Source: Deltaproteobacteria bacterium
GTDB taxonomy: Bacteria > Desulfobacterota > Anaeroferrophillalia > Anaeroferrophillales > Tharpellaceae
Assembly (NCBI GenBank): GCA_030633185.1
Contig: DAOVTG010000145.1
Location: 1 to 6,392 of the forward strand
Length of the DNA stretch: 6,392 bases
Direction: 5' to 3'
In this document: positions 6,257 through 6,392 of the stretch, one piece after another
Layout of the letters: every line of letters begins with the position of its first letter
How positions within the stretch are numbered: the first letter of the stretch is position 1
Program-made: the position numbers and the translations under genes
Notes under the pieces: model-generated
Seen by the model: only the letters and a program-made list of their open reading frames with translations
Told to the model about the DNA's origin: nothing
Database searches by the model: none

Positions 6257-6392
6257 GATGCCCTCGTAAAAAGTCACGGGATGGCTAAGTAAAAATTTCG
6301 ATATACAAGATGTTGTGGTTTTTCAGGCGCGAGACCATACATGTAGTATGTCGAGTGCCTGAAAAACCACAACAGCGCAGTAGATCGGACTT
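6257..6392 (+). repeat. MITE-like palindromic repeat, copy 2 (right tip cut by window edge)
   Basis: This is the second long copy, in the same orientation as 1-140. It supplies the complete left end (gatgccctcgtaaaaagt, 6257-6274), which is nearly the reverse complement of the right end of copy 1 (123-140). The central stem is a perfect 18 bp (6311-6328 with 6357-6374) around a 28-nt loop (6329-6356) identical to that of copy 1. The window ends inside the right inverted repeat. It lies 175 nt past the xseA stop. Confidence 0.85.
6311..6374. other. 18-bp perfect stem-loop of repeat copy 2
   Basis: Arms tgttgtggtttttcaggc (6311-6328) and gcctgaaaaaccacaaca (6357-6374) pair at all 18 positions. 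Compared with copy 1, two C-G pairs have become T-A on both arms and the G-T wobble has become G-C. Confidence 0.8.

Noticed and set aside
5987..6277. Minus-strand 96-residue open frame across the xseA 3' end and the hairpin segment
   Set aside because: It overlaps the conserved xseA C-terminus in antisense and then runs through palindromic non-coding DNA. It has no recognisable domain, so it is a shadow.

Overview
This window carries a bacterial cell-shape cluster and an exonuclease gene, set among copies of a short palindromic repeat. The minus-strand genes, in transcription order, are mreB (4413-3379), mreC (3363-2532, frameshifted), mreD (2524-2006) and mrdA/PBP2 (1986-142). They are separated by only 7-19 nt and very likely form one operon. 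Diverging from mreB on the plus strand is xseA, the large subunit of exonuclease VII, which ends at 6081. The mreBCD-mrdA order, the protein sequences, the moderate base composition and the repeat style suggest a Gram-negative deltaproteobacterium in the broad sense (Desulfobacterota/Desulfuromonadota). That placement is inference; no rRNA or marker gene here fixes it.

Layout: positions 1-140 hold a MITE-like palindromic repeat whose inner end stops one base short of the mrdA stop codon. Positions 142-4413 hold the mre/mrd operon. Positions 4414-4683 are the divergent control region, with candidate promoters for both sides and a truncated, inverted end of the same repeat (4536-4573). Positions 4684-6081 (or from 4609) hold xseA. 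Positions 6082-6256 contain no gene but include a GC-rich hairpin segment bounded by ggggtca and tgacccc. Positions 6257-6392 hold a second copy of the repeat, cut off by the window edge and in the same orientation as the first.

The cell-shape proteins act together. MreB filaments under the inner membrane connect through MreC and MreD to the transpeptidase PBP2, which crosslinks side-wall peptidoglycan. The usual glycosyltransferase partner rodA is not in the window, and neither is xseB, the small subunit partner of XseA.

Two observations stand out. First, mreC is broken by a frameshift exactly at a CT-dinucleotide run, where one extra CT unit would restore the normal family spacing. Second, the two long repeat copies are about 91% identical, yet their 18-bp stem has changed by paired compensatory substitutions while the 28-nt loop is identical. 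That pattern suggests the folded structure itself is conserved.
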